64,000 nucleotides of DNA from FEN-1219 sp963810755. Its GTDB lineage: Bacteria; Pseudomonadota; Gammaproteobacteria; Steroidobacterales; Rariloculaceae. Below, piece after piece: positions 1-9,719 of the stretch; the stretch's first letter is position 1, and each line of letters starts with the position of its first letter. The translations under genes and the position numbers were made by a program. The notes under the pieces are model-generated. The model did not search any database. It saw nothing but the letters and a program-made list of their open reading frames with translations, and was not told the origin of the DNA. Location: assembly GCA_963810755.1 (NCBI GenBank), contig CAWEOP010000004.1:136709-200708 (forward strand). The letters are read 5' to 3'.

Positions 1-3000
1 AGTTTGACGCCAGCCGTTGATGAAGTCGTCGTAACGCAGCTGCCCTTCCGCGATCAGCACCGCGTGCTTCACGACGAGGTGCTTGCACTGAGCATAGACG
101 TCCTCGAACATCGTGACCTCGATGCGCTCCGTGTCGTCGTCGAGCACGATCGAGACGCGCGGCCCACGCTTGCGGACGTCCATCACGACTCCCGCCAGGA
201 TCACCTCCTTGCGTACGTGAAACGGCGCGCCGTCGTGCGGCATGCTCGCGATCACTTTCGCGATCGACTCGCGCGCGAACTTCTTGCAGTGCTCCGCGAA
301 GTCCTCGAACGGGTGCCCCGTGAGATAGAGCCCGAGGCTCTCGCGCTCCGCCTCGAGCCGCTCGCGCTTCGTCCACTCGCGCAGCGGCACGATCTTGTGC
401 TCGAGCGCGTCGCTCTGCTCGTCGCCGCCGAACAGCGCCGTCTGCCCCGCGGCGCTCGCGTGCGCGGAGCGCTCCGCGAGCTGCAGCGCATCGGGAACCG
501 CGGCCATCAGCGTCGCACGGTTGAGGCCCAGCGAGTCGAGAGCGCCGGACCGCACGAGCGCCTCGAGAACGCGGCGGTTGATCTTCGTGAGATCGATGCG
601 CCGGCACAGATCGAGCAGGCTCGTGAACGGTCCGCGCGCCGTGCGCTCGCTCACGATCGCCTCGACGGCGCCTTGGCCCATGCCCTTGAGCGCGCCGAGC
701 CCATAGCTGATGCGCTTCGGCCCGCCGACCGTGAACGAGAACACCGAGCGGTTGATGTCGGGCGGCTCGAGGGTTAGCCCCAACCGGGTGCAGTCGTCCT
801 TGAGCACCACGAGCCGATCCGTGTTGTCGAGGTCCGCCGTCAGCACCGCTGCCATGTACGCCTCGGTGAAGTGCGCCTTGAGCCATGCGGTTTGGTACGC
901 GATCAACGCGTACGCGGCCGCGTGCGACTTGTTGAAGCCGTAGCCCGCGAACGTCTCCATCTGGTCGAAGATGTGAGCCGCGCGCTCGGGCTCGACGCCC
1001 CGCTCCGTCGCGCCTTTGACGAACACCGCTCGTTGCTGAGCCATCTCCTCGGGCTTCTTCTTGCCCATCGCCCGGCGCAGCAAATCCGCGCCGCCGAGCG
1101 TATAGCCCGCGAGCACCTGCGCGATCTGCATCACCTGCTCTTGGTAGAGGATCACGCCGTAGGTCGGCTTCAAGATGCCTTCGAGCTTCGGATGCAGATA
1201 GTCGACGACCGCGCCGTCCTTACGATGCTTGCGATTGATGAACTCCGTGGCCATCTGCATCGGCCCCGGCCGGAACAGGGCGACGATCGCCGTAAGGTCG
1301 TCGAAGCGATCGGGCTGCAGTTTCTTGATCAGATCCCGCATGCCGAGCGACTCCAGCTGGAATACCGCCGTGGTGCGGCATTGCTTCAGCAGCTCGTAGG
1401 TCTTCGGGTCGTCCATCGGGATCGCGTCGACGTCGACCGGCGCCTCGCCGCGCGCCGCGCGCTCGCTGTTGATCGCTGCGAGCGCCTTGTCGATGACCGT
1501 GAGGGTCTTGAGCCCGAGGAAGTCGAACTTGATGAGGCCGATCGCCTCGAGGTCGTCCTTATCGAGCTGCGACAGCATGCCGCTCTCCGCGGCATACAGC
1601 GGCATGAACTCCGTGAGCGGCTCCGGTGCAATCACCACGCCGCCCGCATGTGTCCCGACGTTGCGCGCGAGGCCCTCGAGCCGTCGCGCGAGGTCGATGA
1701 GCCCGCGAACTTCCTCTTCTTGCTCGTACACCGCGCGCAGCTCGGGATCGTCCGCGAGCGCTTTGTCGAGTGTGATCCCGATCTCGAACGGAATCAGCTT
1801 CGCGATCCGGTCGACGTAGCCGTACGGAAGCCCGAGGACGCGGCCGACGTCGCGCACGACCGCCTTCGCCGCCATCGTGCCGTAGGTGACGATCTGCGAG
1901 ACGCGGTCGTGACCGTAGCGCCGGCTCACGTAGTCGATCACGCGGTCCCGCCCTTCGATGCAGAAATCGATGTCGAAGTCCGGCATCGACACGCGCTCGG
2001 GATTCAAGAACCGCTCGAAGATCAGATCGTGCGCGAGCGGATCGAGATTGGTGATGCCGAGCGCGTAGGCGGCGAGCGAGCCTACGCCGGAGCCGCGCCC
2101 GGGCCCCACCGGGATCGCGTTCGCGCGCGCCCACGCGATGAAGTCGGCGACGATGAGGAAGTATCCCTCGAAGCCCATCTTGACGATGACGTCGAGCTCG
2201 CGTGCGAGCCGCTCGCGATAGCGGCCCGTGTTCGCCTCCGAAATCGCGAGCTGGCGCAGGCGCTCGTCGAGACCGAGCTCGGCGCGCTGCTTCAGATAAG
2301 TACGCGGAGGCGTGCCGTCGTCCGCCGCGAAGTCCGGTAAGAACACCTTGCCGAGGTCGAGCTCGAGGTTACAGCGCTTCGCGATCTCGAGCGTGTTCGC
2401 GAGCGCCTCGGGTAAATCCGCGAACAGGGCCGCCATCTGCTCGCCGGACTTGAGGTACTGCTCCTCGCAATAGCTCCGAGCGCGCGCCGGGTCGTCGAGG
2501 GTCGCTCCCTGACCGATGCAGACTCGCGTCTCGTGCGACTCGAAGTCGTCGCGCTCGAGAAAACAAACGTCGTTGGTCGCGACGACCGGCACGGCGTGCG
2601 CGGCCGCTAGCTCGAGCGCGCGCGCGAGATAGTCGGTCTCGCCTGTCCGGCCGAGCCTTTGGAGCTCGACATAGAATCGGCCCGGCAACAGCGTGCGCCA
2701 GTAGTCGAGCACCTCGGGCGCGCGCGCGGCGCGGCCCGGCGCCAAAGAACGGCCGAGCTCGCCGCTCTGCCCGCCGGACAGAGCGATCAATCCCTCGAGC
2801 GTGGCGACGTCGAGCCAGTTCTTGAGCACGACACTGCGGCCCGCCACCGGCGTATGCGCCGCGCTGCGCGTGAGCAGGGCACTCAGTCGCTTGAAGCCCA
2901 CGCGGTTCTGGCACAGGAGCGTGAGGCGGCTCGGCTCGCGATCTTCGCTCGACTCCGCGACCCAAACGTCGGCGCCGACGATCGGCTTCACGCCATGATC

Positions 3001-3168
3001 GAACGCCGCTTTGTAGAACTTCACGAGCGCCGAGACGTTGCCTTGATCGGTGATCGCGCATGCCGGCATGTTGAGCCGCTCCAGCGACTCCACGAGCGGA
3101 TCGACGCGCACGACGCTGTCGACGAGCGAGTACTCGGTATGCAAGCGCAGGTGGACGAAATTGCTCAT
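1..3168 (-). CDS. dnaE: DNA polymerase III alpha subunit, C-terminus cut by window edge
   Basis: Replicative polymerase catalytic subunit. The reading starts MSNFVHLRLHTEYSLVDS, a typical N-terminal PHP domain, and stays open for 1056 codons to the window edge; family members are about 1160 residues, so roughly 100 C-terminal residues are missing. The polymerase active-site motif PDFDIDF, with its metal-binding aspartates, lies near 1962-1985, preceded by GPGRGSGVGSLAAYALGI. The ATG overlaps the restored lpxB stop as ATGA, so dnaE is the distal gene of the lpx operon. The rnhB gene often found between lpxB and dnaE is absent. Identification is secure. Confidence 0.97.
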   Translation of the reverse strand, partial: MSNFVHLRLHTEYSLVDSVVRVDPLVESLERLNMPACAITDQGNVSALVKFYKAAFDHGVKPIVGADVWVAESSEDREPSRLTLLCQNRVGFKRLSALLTRSAAHTPVAGRSVVLKNWLDVATLEGLIALSGGQSGELGRSLAPGRAARAPEVLDYWRTLLPGRFYVELQRLGRTGETDYLARALELAAAHAVPVVATNDVCFLERDDFESHETRVCIGQGATLDDPARARSYCEEQYLKSGEQMAALFADLPEALANTLEIAKRCNLELDLGKVFLPDFAADDGTPPRTYLKQRAELGLDERLRQLAISEANTGRYRERLARELDVIVKMGFEGYFLIVADFIAWARANAIPVGPGRGSGVGSLAAYALGITNLDPLAHDLIFERFLNPERVSMPDFDIDFCIEGRDRVIDYVSRRYGHDRVSQIVTYGTMAAKAVVRDVGRVLGLPYGYVDRIAKLIPFEIGITLDKALADDPELRAVYEQEEEVRGLIDLARRLEGLARNVGTHAGGVVIAPEPLTEFMPLYAAESGMLSQLDKDDLEAIGLIKFDFLGLKTLTVIDKALAAINSERAARGEAPVDVDAIPMDDPKTYELLKQCRTTAVFQLESLGMRDLIKKLQPDRFDDLTAIVALFRPGPMQMATEFINRKHRKDGAVVDYLHPKLEGILKPTYGVILYQEQVMQIAQVLAGYTLGGADLLRRAMGKKKPEEMAQQRAVFVKGATERGVEPERAAHIFDQMETFAGYGFNKSHAAAYALIAYQTAWLKAHFTEAYMAAVLTADLDNTDRLVVLKDDCTRLGLTLEPPDINRSVFSFTVGGPKRISYGLGALKGMGQGAVEAIVSERTARGPFTSLLDLCRRIDLTKINRRVLEALVRSGALDSLGLNRATLMAAVPDALQLAERSAHASAAGQTALFGGDEQSDALEHKIVPLREWTKRERLEAERESLGLYLTGHPFEDFAEHCKKFARESIAKVIASMPHDGAPFHVRKEVILAGVVMDVRKRGPRVSIVLDDDTERIEVTMFEDVYAQCKHLVVKHAVLIAEGQLRYDDFINGWRQT

Positions 3169-4320
3169 TGTCGCCGGATCAGCTCGAGCACCTCGCGCGC
3201 GGCCGCGGTACTCGCGTCGCGGCGGAGTTCACGGTGGATGGAGGTGAACGAATCATACCAGTCGGGGACGTGCGTGTTGCCGGCGAGCAAGTCGCCGCAG
3301 CACCGGGCCCAGCACGTCGGGCCGCACCTGCTTTTGCACGAACTCGGGCACGACCTCGCGGCCCGCGAGCAGGTTCGGCAACGAGAAGTGCGGGAGCTTG
3401 TCGACTCCGAGCCACCGTATGATCCAATACGTGAGCGGCACGATCCGGTGCGCGACCACCATCGGCCGCTTGAGCAGCAGCGCCTCGAGGCTCGCCGTGC
3501 CCGAGGCCGTGAGGACGACGTCCGCAGCCGCGAGCACCTCGCGAGCGCGTCCCGTGATCAGGTGCGGCGGCCGCGGCAGGTCGACGCCGCCGAGCGACGC
3601 GCGGTAGATCTCGCCGATCGCCTCGCTCGCGAGCGCGACCGCCACCTCGAGATCGGGCCGCTCGCGCTGCACCCAGGCGGCGGACGCCATGAACGGCGCC
3701 GCGAGAGTCGCGACCTCGGCACGCCGGCTGCCGGGCAAGACCGCGAGCAGCGGCTTGCCCAGAGGTAGACCGAGCGCGGCTCGCGCCGCCGCGCGGTCGA
3801 CGTCGAGTGGAATGGCGTCCGCGAGCGGATGGCCGATGAACTTCGCGTTCACGTCGTGCTGCGCGTAGAACTTGGTCTCGAACGGCAACACGCAGAGCAC
3901 GAGGTCGACGGACGCGCGAATCGTCTTCACACGCCCCTGACGCCACGCCCAGATCTGCGGGCTCACGTACTGGACCGTCGGAATGCCGGCGGACTTCAGC
4001 CAACGCGCGGCCGGCAGGTTGAAGTCGGGCGCGTCGATGCCGACGAACACGTCGGCCGGCAGCGCCTTGATCCGCTCGCGGAGCCGGCGCCGGATTCCGA
4101 GGAGCCGCGGCAGATGCGGCAGGACCTCGGCCAGCCCCATGACCGACAGCTCCTCGGCGCGGTACCACGGCTCGCACCCCGCCGCGATCATCTTGGGCCC
4201 CGCGATGCCGACGAACCGCGCGTCGGGCACGCGCGCCTTGATGGCCTCGATGAGCCCCGCGCCGAGCGTATCCCCCGACGCCTCGCCAGCCGCGAGCGCC
4301 ACCGTGAGCGGCCGCGTCAC
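3165..4320 (-). CDS. lpxB: Lipid-A-disaccharide synthase, one apparent frameshift near the C-terminus
   Basis: Glycosyltransferase that joins lipid X and UDP-diacylglucosamine into the lipid A disaccharide at the inner membrane. The body carries VALAAGEASGDTLGAGLI at the N-terminus and YVSPQIWAWRQGR, both typical of LpxB. The GTG at 4320 gives VTRPLTVALAAGE, which matches the family start; an ATG at 4350 is possible but overlaps lpxA. Around 3288-3294 one extra base sends the frame to an early TGA. Removing it gives LAGNTHVPDWYDSFTSIHRE and then EVLELIRRQ, with a stop at 3167-3165 that overlaps the dnaE ATG. The clean overlap supports an assembly error over a real mutation. Confidence 0.92.
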
Positions 4321-4324
4321 GGGG

Positions 4325-5095
4325 CTAGCGGGCGAGCCCGCGGGTGCCATCGCGCAGCGAGGCGAGGAACAGCTCGACCTCGGGTTGATCCGGCACGAGC
4401 TCCTCGAGCAGGGCGATCGCCTCGTCCAGCTTCAGTGCTTGGCGAAACACGGTGCGATACGCCTCGCGGATGTTGCGGATCTGAGCGGTCGAGAAGCCGC
4501 GGCGCTTCAGGCCCTCGGCATTCACGCCGCGCGGCTCGGCGGGCCGGCCCGAGACGGTCACGTAGGCCGGAATGTCCTTGGTCACGTAGCTCAAAACGCT
4601 CGCGAGCGCGTGCGCGCCGATCCGGCAGAACTGGTGCACGCCCGTGAAGCCGCCGAGGATCGCGTAGTCGCCGACGTGCACGTGGCCCGCGAGCGTCGCG
4701 TTGTTCGCGAAGATCGTGTTGTCGCCGACGCGGCAGTCGTGCGCGATGTGCACGTACGCCATGATCCAATTGTCGTTGCCGATGGTCGTGACCCCGTTCT
4801 CTTGCACCGTGCCGCGGTTGAGCGTGCAACCCTCGCGAATCGTGTTGCGATCGCCGATCACGAGCCGCGTGGGCTCGCCTTTGTACTTCTTGTCCTGGGG
4901 GTCTCCGCCGATCGACGCGAACGAGTAGATGTGGTTGTCGGCGCCGATCGTCGTCGGGCCCTTGATCACGGCGTGCGCGTCGACGCGGCTGCCGCGTCCG
5001 ATCTCGACGTCGTCGCCGATGATCGCGAACGGGCCTATCGTCACGTCCTCGTGGAGGCGCGCGCTGCTCGCGACGACGGCTCGCGAATCGATCAA
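4325..5095 (-). CDS. lpxA: UDP-N-acetylglucosamine acyltransferase
   Basis: First enzyme of lipid A synthesis; it transfers an R-3-hydroxyacyl chain from ACP to UDP-GlcNAc. The protein has 256 residues, the usual size, and is made of hexapeptide repeats (left-handed beta helix). The catalytic histidine region reads YVHIAHDCRVGDN, and GGDPQDKKYKGE is a family signature. I chose the TTG at 5095, which overlaps the fabZ stop as TTGA and gives MIDSRAVVASSARLHEDV. The open frame runs further upstream, but that part only shadows fabZ. It sits between fabZ and lpxB in one transcription unit, with lpxB starting 4 bases after the stop. Confidence 0.95.
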   Translation of the reverse strand: MIDSRAVVASSARLHEDVTIGPFAIIGDDVEIGRGSRVDAHAVIKGPTTIGADNHIYSFASIGGDPQDKKYKGEPTRLVIGDRNTIREGCTLNRGTVQENGVTTIGNDNWIMAYVHIAHDCRVGDNTIFANNATLAGHVHVGDYAILGGFTGVHQFCRIGAHALASVLSYVTKDIPAYVTVSGRPAEPRGVNAEGLKRRGFSTAQIRNIREAYRTVFRQALKLDEAIALLEELVPDQPEVELFLASLRDGTRGLAR

Positions 5096-5541
5096 GATTT
5101 CGGCCCGTCCGCCATCATGACCTCGGCCTCGACGACGACCTTGCCGTCGACCTCGGCCCGCCCTTCGAACTTCCACAGGTTGCGGCGATGCTGCGTCAGC
5201 TCGACCTTGAGGACGATCTGGTCTCCAGGCCGGACGATGCCCCTGAACCGCACGTTGTCGATGCCGACGAGGTAGAGAATCCGAAGGTCCGATTGGTCCG
5301 TGCTTTCCCACGCGAGCACGCCGCCGGCCTGAGCGAGCGCCTCGACGATCAGCACGCCGGGCATGACCTGATGACCTGGAAAATGGCCGACGAAATGGGC
5401 CTCGTTCGCGCTCACGTTCTTGAGGGCGACGATCGACTTGCCCGGCTCGACGCTCAGCACGCGGTCCACCAACAGGAACGGAAAGCGGTGCGGCAACCGC
5501 TCGAGAATGGCATCGATATCGAGGGGTTTCTGCTCAGTCAT
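5092..5541 (-). CDS. fabZ: 3-hydroxyacyl-ACP dehydratase
   Basis: Hot-dog fold dehydratase of type II fatty acid synthesis. It competes with LpxA and LpxD for hydroxyacyl-ACP, which explains its place in the lpx operon. The protein has 149 residues and begins MTEQKPLDIDAILERLPHRFPFLLVDRV. The catalytic histidine lies in HFVGHFPGHQVMPGVL and the catalytic glutamate in IVEALAQAGG. The ATG at 5541 overlaps the lpxD stop by 8 bases, and its own stop overlaps the lpxA TTG, so the three genes are translationally coupled. A longer upstream open frame exists but has no family similarity. Confidence 0.96.
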   Translation of the reverse strand: MTEQKPLDIDAILERLPHRFPFLLVDRVLSVEPGKSIVALKNVSANEAHFVGHFPGHQVMPGVLIVEALAQAGGVLAWESTDQSDLRILYLVGIDNVRFRGIVRPGDQIVLKVELTQHRRNLWKFEGRAEVDGKVVVEAEVMMADGPKS

Positions 5542-6580
5542 CGTCTTTCTTTTCCTTGCCCGTGAACGCGGCCAGCGTTCGCTCGGTATCGGTGACGCGC
5601 TCGGCGAGCGCATCGAGCTTCTTGAAACGCGCCGCGTTGCGCCGCCACTTGCCGGCCTCGTCCGCGGGCAATGCGCCCGAATACGTGCCGGGCTTGTCGA
5701 TGGACTTCGTGACGATGCTGCGGAACGTGAACATCACGTCGTCGCAAATCTCGATCTGGTTGATGATCACGACGCCGCCGCCGATCATACAGCGCTTGCC
5801 GATTTTCGTGCTGCCGGCGGCGCCCGACATCGCGGCCATCGCGGTGTGCTCGCCCACGCGGACGTTGTGAGCGATCTGCACGAGGTTGTCGAGCTTCACG
5901 CCGTTCTCGATGACGGTGTCGTCGATCGCGCCACGATCAACGGTGGTGTTCGCCCCGATTTCGACGTCGTCGCCGATCGCGACGCTGCCGAGCTGCGGGA
6001 TCTTGAGCCAGGCGCCTGCATTCGGTGCGAAACCGAACCCGTCCGCCCCGATGACCGAGCCCGGATGCAGGATGCAGCGCGCGCCGATCCGGACGCCGTC
6101 GAGCACGGTGACTCGCGCCACGAGCCGCGTGTCCGCGCCCACGTCCACGTCCTTGCCGAGCACCGAGCCCGCGCCAATCACGGCCGACTCGCCGACCTTG
6201 CAGCCCGACCCGATGACTACGTGCGGCCCGATCTCGGCCGTCGCGGCGATCCTAGCGCTCGACGCGACGACCGCGCTCGCATGGATGCCGGGAACCGCGG
6301 CCGGCACGGGATTGAGGTACGCGGCGATCCGCGCGTAGGTGAGATACGGCTGGGCGTGCACGAGGCACGCGGTGGGACAGCCCGCGCGCTGCTTCTCGTC
6401 GAGGATCACCGCTCCGGCCCGCGTGCCGGCGAGCTGCGAACGATAGAGCGGGTTGGCGAGAAACGTGATCGCGTCGCTTTGCGCTCCGCCGAGCGTGCCG
6501 ACACGGACGACGACTCGAGTTGGGTCTCCGTGCAGCTCGCAACCGAACTCGTCCGCGAGCTCGCGCAGGGTCGCGGACAT
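5534..6580 (-). CDS. lpxD: UDP-3-O-acylglucosamine N-acyltransferase
   Basis: Third step of lipid A synthesis: N-acylation of UDP-3-O-acyl-glucosamine. The 348-residue protein has an N-terminal uridine-binding domain (about 1-100) and then a run of hexapeptide repeats (about 100-300). The active-site histidine region reads NLVQIAHNVRVGEHTAMAAM, and GSTKIGKRCMIGGG follows. A charged C-terminal tail ends KKDDD. The gene lies 18 bases after the skp-like gene and overlaps fabZ, in the standard order skp-lpxD-fabZ-lpxA-lpxB. Confidence 0.95.
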   Translation of the reverse strand: MSATLRELADEFGCELHGDPTRVVVRVGTLGGAQSDAITFLANPLYRSQLAGTRAGAVILDEKQRAGCPTACLVHAQPYLTYARIAAYLNPVPAAVPGIHASAVVASSARIAATAEIGPHVVIGSGCKVGESAVIGAGSVLGKDVDVGADTRLVARVTVLDGVRIGARCILHPGSVIGADGFGFAPNAGAWLKIPQLGSVAIGDDVEIGANTTVDRGAIDDTVIENGVKLDNLVQIAHNVRVGEHTAMAAMSGAAGSTKIGKRCMIGGGVVIINQIEICDDVMFTFRSIVTKSIDKPGTYSGALPADEAGKWRRNAARFKKLDALAERVTDTERTLAAFTGKEKKDDD

Positions 6581-6598
6581 CGAACTAGGTGCGTTGCG

Positions 6599-7204
6599 TC
6601 ACGGACGCTTCGGCGCTGGTTGTGCGGGCGCCGGTGCGGGAGCTGCGCTGCCAGGCTGATTGAGGGCGGCGATCACGGCGGCCGTAATGTCGACCGCGCT
6701 GCTGAAGTAGATGGCGTCGGCCACGACGAGGTCGAACTTCTGCGCGCTCGCGTATGCTTGGACGCGTTGCAGCACCTCGCGCTGCAGCTTCCCGAGCTCT
6801 TCGTTGCGGCGCGCGTTGAGGTCTTCGAGGTATTCGTTCTCGTTGCGTTGCAGGTCCCGTTGACCCTCGCGGATCTGACGCTCGAGGCTCACACGCTCCT
6901 CCTCGCCCATCACCGCCTGATCTTTCTGGAACGTGTCCTGTTGGGCCTGAAGCTTCTGGCGCGCAGCGAGGATGGTCTGCTGGCGCGGCTCGAACTCCTT
7001 CTGGAGCTTGTCGGTGACGACCTTCGACTGCGGCGCTTGCTCGAGCAAGCGGCCCACGTTGACCACGCCGATCTTCAGGTTGGCTTGTGCGCTCGCGGTG
7101 CCGGCGACGGCGCCGAGCGCGCTTGCGATGAGCAGACTCAAGCCGAAGGTCCGCACGCGTTTGCTGCCGCTCCAAACGTTTGCGGCAATCCGATTCATGG
7201 TCAT
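6599..7204 (-). CDS. skp: OmpH/Skp-family periplasmic chaperone
   Basis: Holds unfolded outer-membrane proteins in the periplasm and hands them to BamA. The start at 7204 (MTMNRIAANV) is preceded by a GAGGA ribosome site; the frame is open further upstream but overlaps the bamA end. A signal peptide of about 39 residues ends at GTASA-QANLKIG. The mature part begins LKIGVVNVGRLLEQAPQ and continues as a charged coiled-coil region, as in OmpH proteins. Less usual is a short C-terminal tail rich in alanine and proline (APAPAPAQPAPKRP). It lies directly downstream of bamA and upstream of lpxD. Confidence 0.92.
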   Translation of the reverse strand: MTMNRIAANVWSGSKRVRTFGLSLLIASALGAVAGTASAQANLKIGVVNVGRLLEQAPQSKVVTDKLQKEFEPRQQTILAARQKLQAQQDTFQKDQAVMGEEERVSLERQIREGQRDLQRNENEYLEDLNARRNEELGKLQREVLQRVQAYASAQKFDLVVADAIYFSSAVDITAAVIAALNQPGSAAPAPAPAQPAPKRP

Positions 7205-7247
7205 GAATTCATCCTCGAACAGTCTTCTCGAAAGCTCACAAGGGAGG

Positions 7248-9719
7248 CTAGAACGCCTGGCCGATCGAAAACTGAAATTGCTCGGTGTCGTCGCCAAAGA
7301 ATCTATCCGTGTCTTCGTCGTCGTTGAGGGGCATCGCATAGCTGAACCGGAGCAGCCCCAACGGCGCGAGCCACTCGACGCCGATGCCCACGGATTTCTT
7401 TAACCTATCATAATCGAACTTGTAATCCATAGGGTCGCCGAGCCTGTCGTAGAACTTGACATCGCCCTGCTGGAACACGTTTCCCACGTCGTAGAACAAC
7501 GCGATTCGAGTCGAGCCCGAGATCTTCGCCGGCGTCGGGATGATGATCTCGAACTGATTGGCGAACAGCAGGTCGCCGCCGTACGGGTTGCGGAGCGAGT
7601 CCAGCGGACCGAGCGTGCTCTCCTTGAAGCCGCGCACGGAGCCGGGGCCGCCCGCGTAACGATTCCGGAATGGCGGCAGCGACGTCGTGCTGCCGTAGGC
7701 GTCGCCGAGCGCGAGCTCGCTGTGCATCTTGAAGAGCCAGCGCCCCGGCATCTGCACGTATTTCGTAAAGTCGCTGCCGAGCACCCAGTACTCCACCTCG
7801 CTGCCGGGTACGGCCGCGCTCAGATTGATCGACATGCGCGAGCCGAAGCTCGGGAACAGCGTCGCGTTTCGCGAATCGTACGACCAGCCCGCGACGAGCT
7901 CGAGGCTCTGCACCTGCGTGCCGATCACGTTGATGAGCGGGCTGTTGCACGGATTGTCGATCGTGGGGTCGTCCGGCACGTCGAATTCGTTGGTGCCGAC
8001 CAAGCAGAACGAGTTGCCGTTGTTGTACACCCAATCTTTCGCTTGCTGCGAGCTGTAGGTGCTCGTGAGCAGCTCCGCGTCTTGATACGCGACGCCGAAG
8101 CGCACGCTCTGGTACTCCGTGATCAAGTAGCCCCAGTTGACGCCGGCCGACAGCGTCGTCGTCGAGAAGTCCGACGCGGCCGAGGTGTACTGCGTGATGT
8201 CCTGATACGTGAGCGACAACTGACGCGACAGGCCGTCGATCGTGCGATACGCGTCGGTGTAGCTGGCGTCGTAGACCTTCTGGTACTTGCCGCCGCGCAG
8301 ATCGAGTGCGACGCGGTTGCCGGTGCCCATGAAGTTCGAGTGCACGAAATTGCCGCCGAGCGTGAGGCCGTAGGTCTCGGAGAAACCTAGGCTGCCGCCG
8401 AATTGGCCCGGCAGCCCTTCCTCGATCTCGAAATCCACGTCGACGAGGTCCGGGCTTCCCGTCACCGGCGTCGTTTCATGCTCGACCTTCTTGACGTACG
8501 GCAGGCGCTGCAGCAGCACTTGGGAGCGATCGACGAGGTGATTCGCCAGGAATCCGCCTTCCATCTGCCGCATTTCGCGGCGGAAGACTTCGTCGTTGAC
8601 GCTATCGGCGCCGTTGAAGTTGATCCGGCGCACGTAGACGCGGTTCTTCGGGTCGACGAAGAACGTGATCGCGGCTTCCTTCGTCGCCTTGTTGAGCTCA
8701 GGGACCGCGCGAATCTGCGCGAACGCGTAGCCGTCTTGGCCGAGCCGCAGCCCCATGAGGTCTTCGGTTTGCGTCAAGCGGCCTTGCGAGAACGTGTCGC
8801 CGGGTGCCGTTACGATGAGACCCTTCAGGTCGGCCTCGGGAACGACCATCTCGCCCGCGAGCTTTATGTCCGAGATCGTATAGCGGTCGCCTTCCGTGAC
8901 GCTGATCGTGACGAAGATATCGCGCTTGTCCGGCGAGATCGCCACTTGCACGTCATCCCAACGGAAATCGGCGAAACCGCGGTCCATATAGTAGGAGCGC
9001 AGCTTCTCGAGATCGCCCTCGAGAGCCATTTTCGAATAGCGATCGTTCTTGCGGATGAACGAAGTAATGTTGCCGACCTTGAGCTCGAAACCAGAAGTGA
9101 CGTCTTTGTCGGTGAACGACGTATTGCCCACGATGTTGACCTGGCGGATCTTCGCTCGGTCACCCTCCACGATGTCGATCGACACGCGGACGCGGTTGTC
9201 ATCGAGCGGCTCCACCGTCGGCGTGATCTTCGCGCCGTACTTGCCGCGGCCGTAGTACTCCTCCGTGAGCGAGCGCGTAACCTCGTCGAGCACGGACTGA
9301 TCGAAGATCTTGCCCTGCGCGAGACCGATGTTGGTGAGCGACTTCTTCAAGTCCTCGTCTTTGATGTCTTTGTTTCCCGAGAATTTGAATTCCAGGATCG
9401 ACGGCCGCTCGAGCACGACGATCACGAGCGTGTCGCCGTCCTTGCGGAACTCGAAGTCTTGGAAGAATCCGGTCTGGAAGATCGCCCGGCCCGCCTCGCG
9501 CAGCCGCTGCTCATCGACGGTATCGCCGATGTTGATCGGTAAGTAGTTGTAGATCGTGCCTTCCGCGATGCGCTGCGCGCCTTCCACTCGGAAGTTGCGG
9601 ACCACGAACGGCGCGAACGCGGCGTAACTCGAGAAGCTCGCGCCCAGGGCAACGAGAACGGCGGCGAGAACGAGCACCACCCTGGCCAGACGGGGCCCTC
9701 TCCCGGGGAACCGATTCAT
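7248..9719 (-). CDS. bamA: Outer-membrane protein assembly factor BamA
   Basis: Central subunit of the beta-barrel assembly machine. The 823-residue protein has a signal peptide or N-terminal hydrophobic segment (about 1-35), five POTRA repeats (about 35-435, the first beginning FVVRNFRVEGAQRIAEGTIYNYLP), and a C-terminal Omp85 barrel. The barrel carries the lid motif in GGPGSVRGFKE near residue 705 and ends in phenylalanine (QFSIGQAF), the normal barrel signature. An extracellular loop near residues 590-610 has two cysteines (SFCLVG and NPCNSP) that could form a disulfide. The ATG overlaps the rseP stop as ATGA. Confidence 0.97.
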   Translation of the reverse strand: MNRFPGRGPRLARVVLVLAAVLVALGASFSSYAAFAPFVVRNFRVEGAQRIAEGTIYNYLPINIGDTVDEQRLREAGRAIFQTGFFQDFEFRKDGDTLVIVVLERPSILEFKFSGNKDIKDEDLKKSLTNIGLAQGKIFDQSVLDEVTRSLTEEYYGRGKYGAKITPTVEPLDDNRVRVSIDIVEGDRAKIRQVNIVGNTSFTDKDVTSGFELKVGNITSFIRKNDRYSKMALEGDLEKLRSYYMDRGFADFRWDDVQVAISPDKRDIFVTISVTEGDRYTISDIKLAGEMVVPEADLKGLIVTAPGDTFSQGRLTQTEDLMGLRLGQDGYAFAQIRAVPELNKATKEAAITFFVDPKNRVYVRRINFNGADSVNDEVFRREMRQMEGGFLANHLVDRSQVLLQRLPYVKKVEHETTPVTGSPDLVDVDFEIEEGLPGQFGGSLGFSETYGLTLGGNFVHSNFMGTGNRVALDLRGGKYQKVYDASYTDAYRTIDGLSRQLSLTYQDITQYTSAASDFSTTTLSAGVNWGYLITEYQSVRFGVAYQDAELLTSTYSSQQAKDWVYNNGNSFCLVGTNEFDVPDDPTIDNPCNSPLINVIGTQVQSLELVAGWSYDSRNATLFPSFGSRMSINLSAAVPGSEVEYWVLGSDFTKYVQMPGRWLFKMHSELALGDAYGSTTSLPPFRNRYAGGPGSVRGFKESTLGPLDSLRNPYGGDLLFANQFEIIIPTPAKISGSTRIALFYDVGNVFQQGDVKFYDRLGDPMDYKFDYDRLKKSVGIGVEWLAPLGLLRFSYAMPLNDDEDTDRFFGDDTEQFQFSIGQAF

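Noticed and set aside
871..2340. Long plus-strand frame of 489 codons opposite dnaE
   Set aside because: It is antisense to the intact dnaE frame, has no domain, and is rich in Arg, Leu and Glu as expected for the complement of high-GC coding DNA.
5420..7327. 635-codon plus-strand frame across fabZ, lpxD and skp
   Set aside because: It spans three well-recognised genes on the other strand and shows no family similarity.
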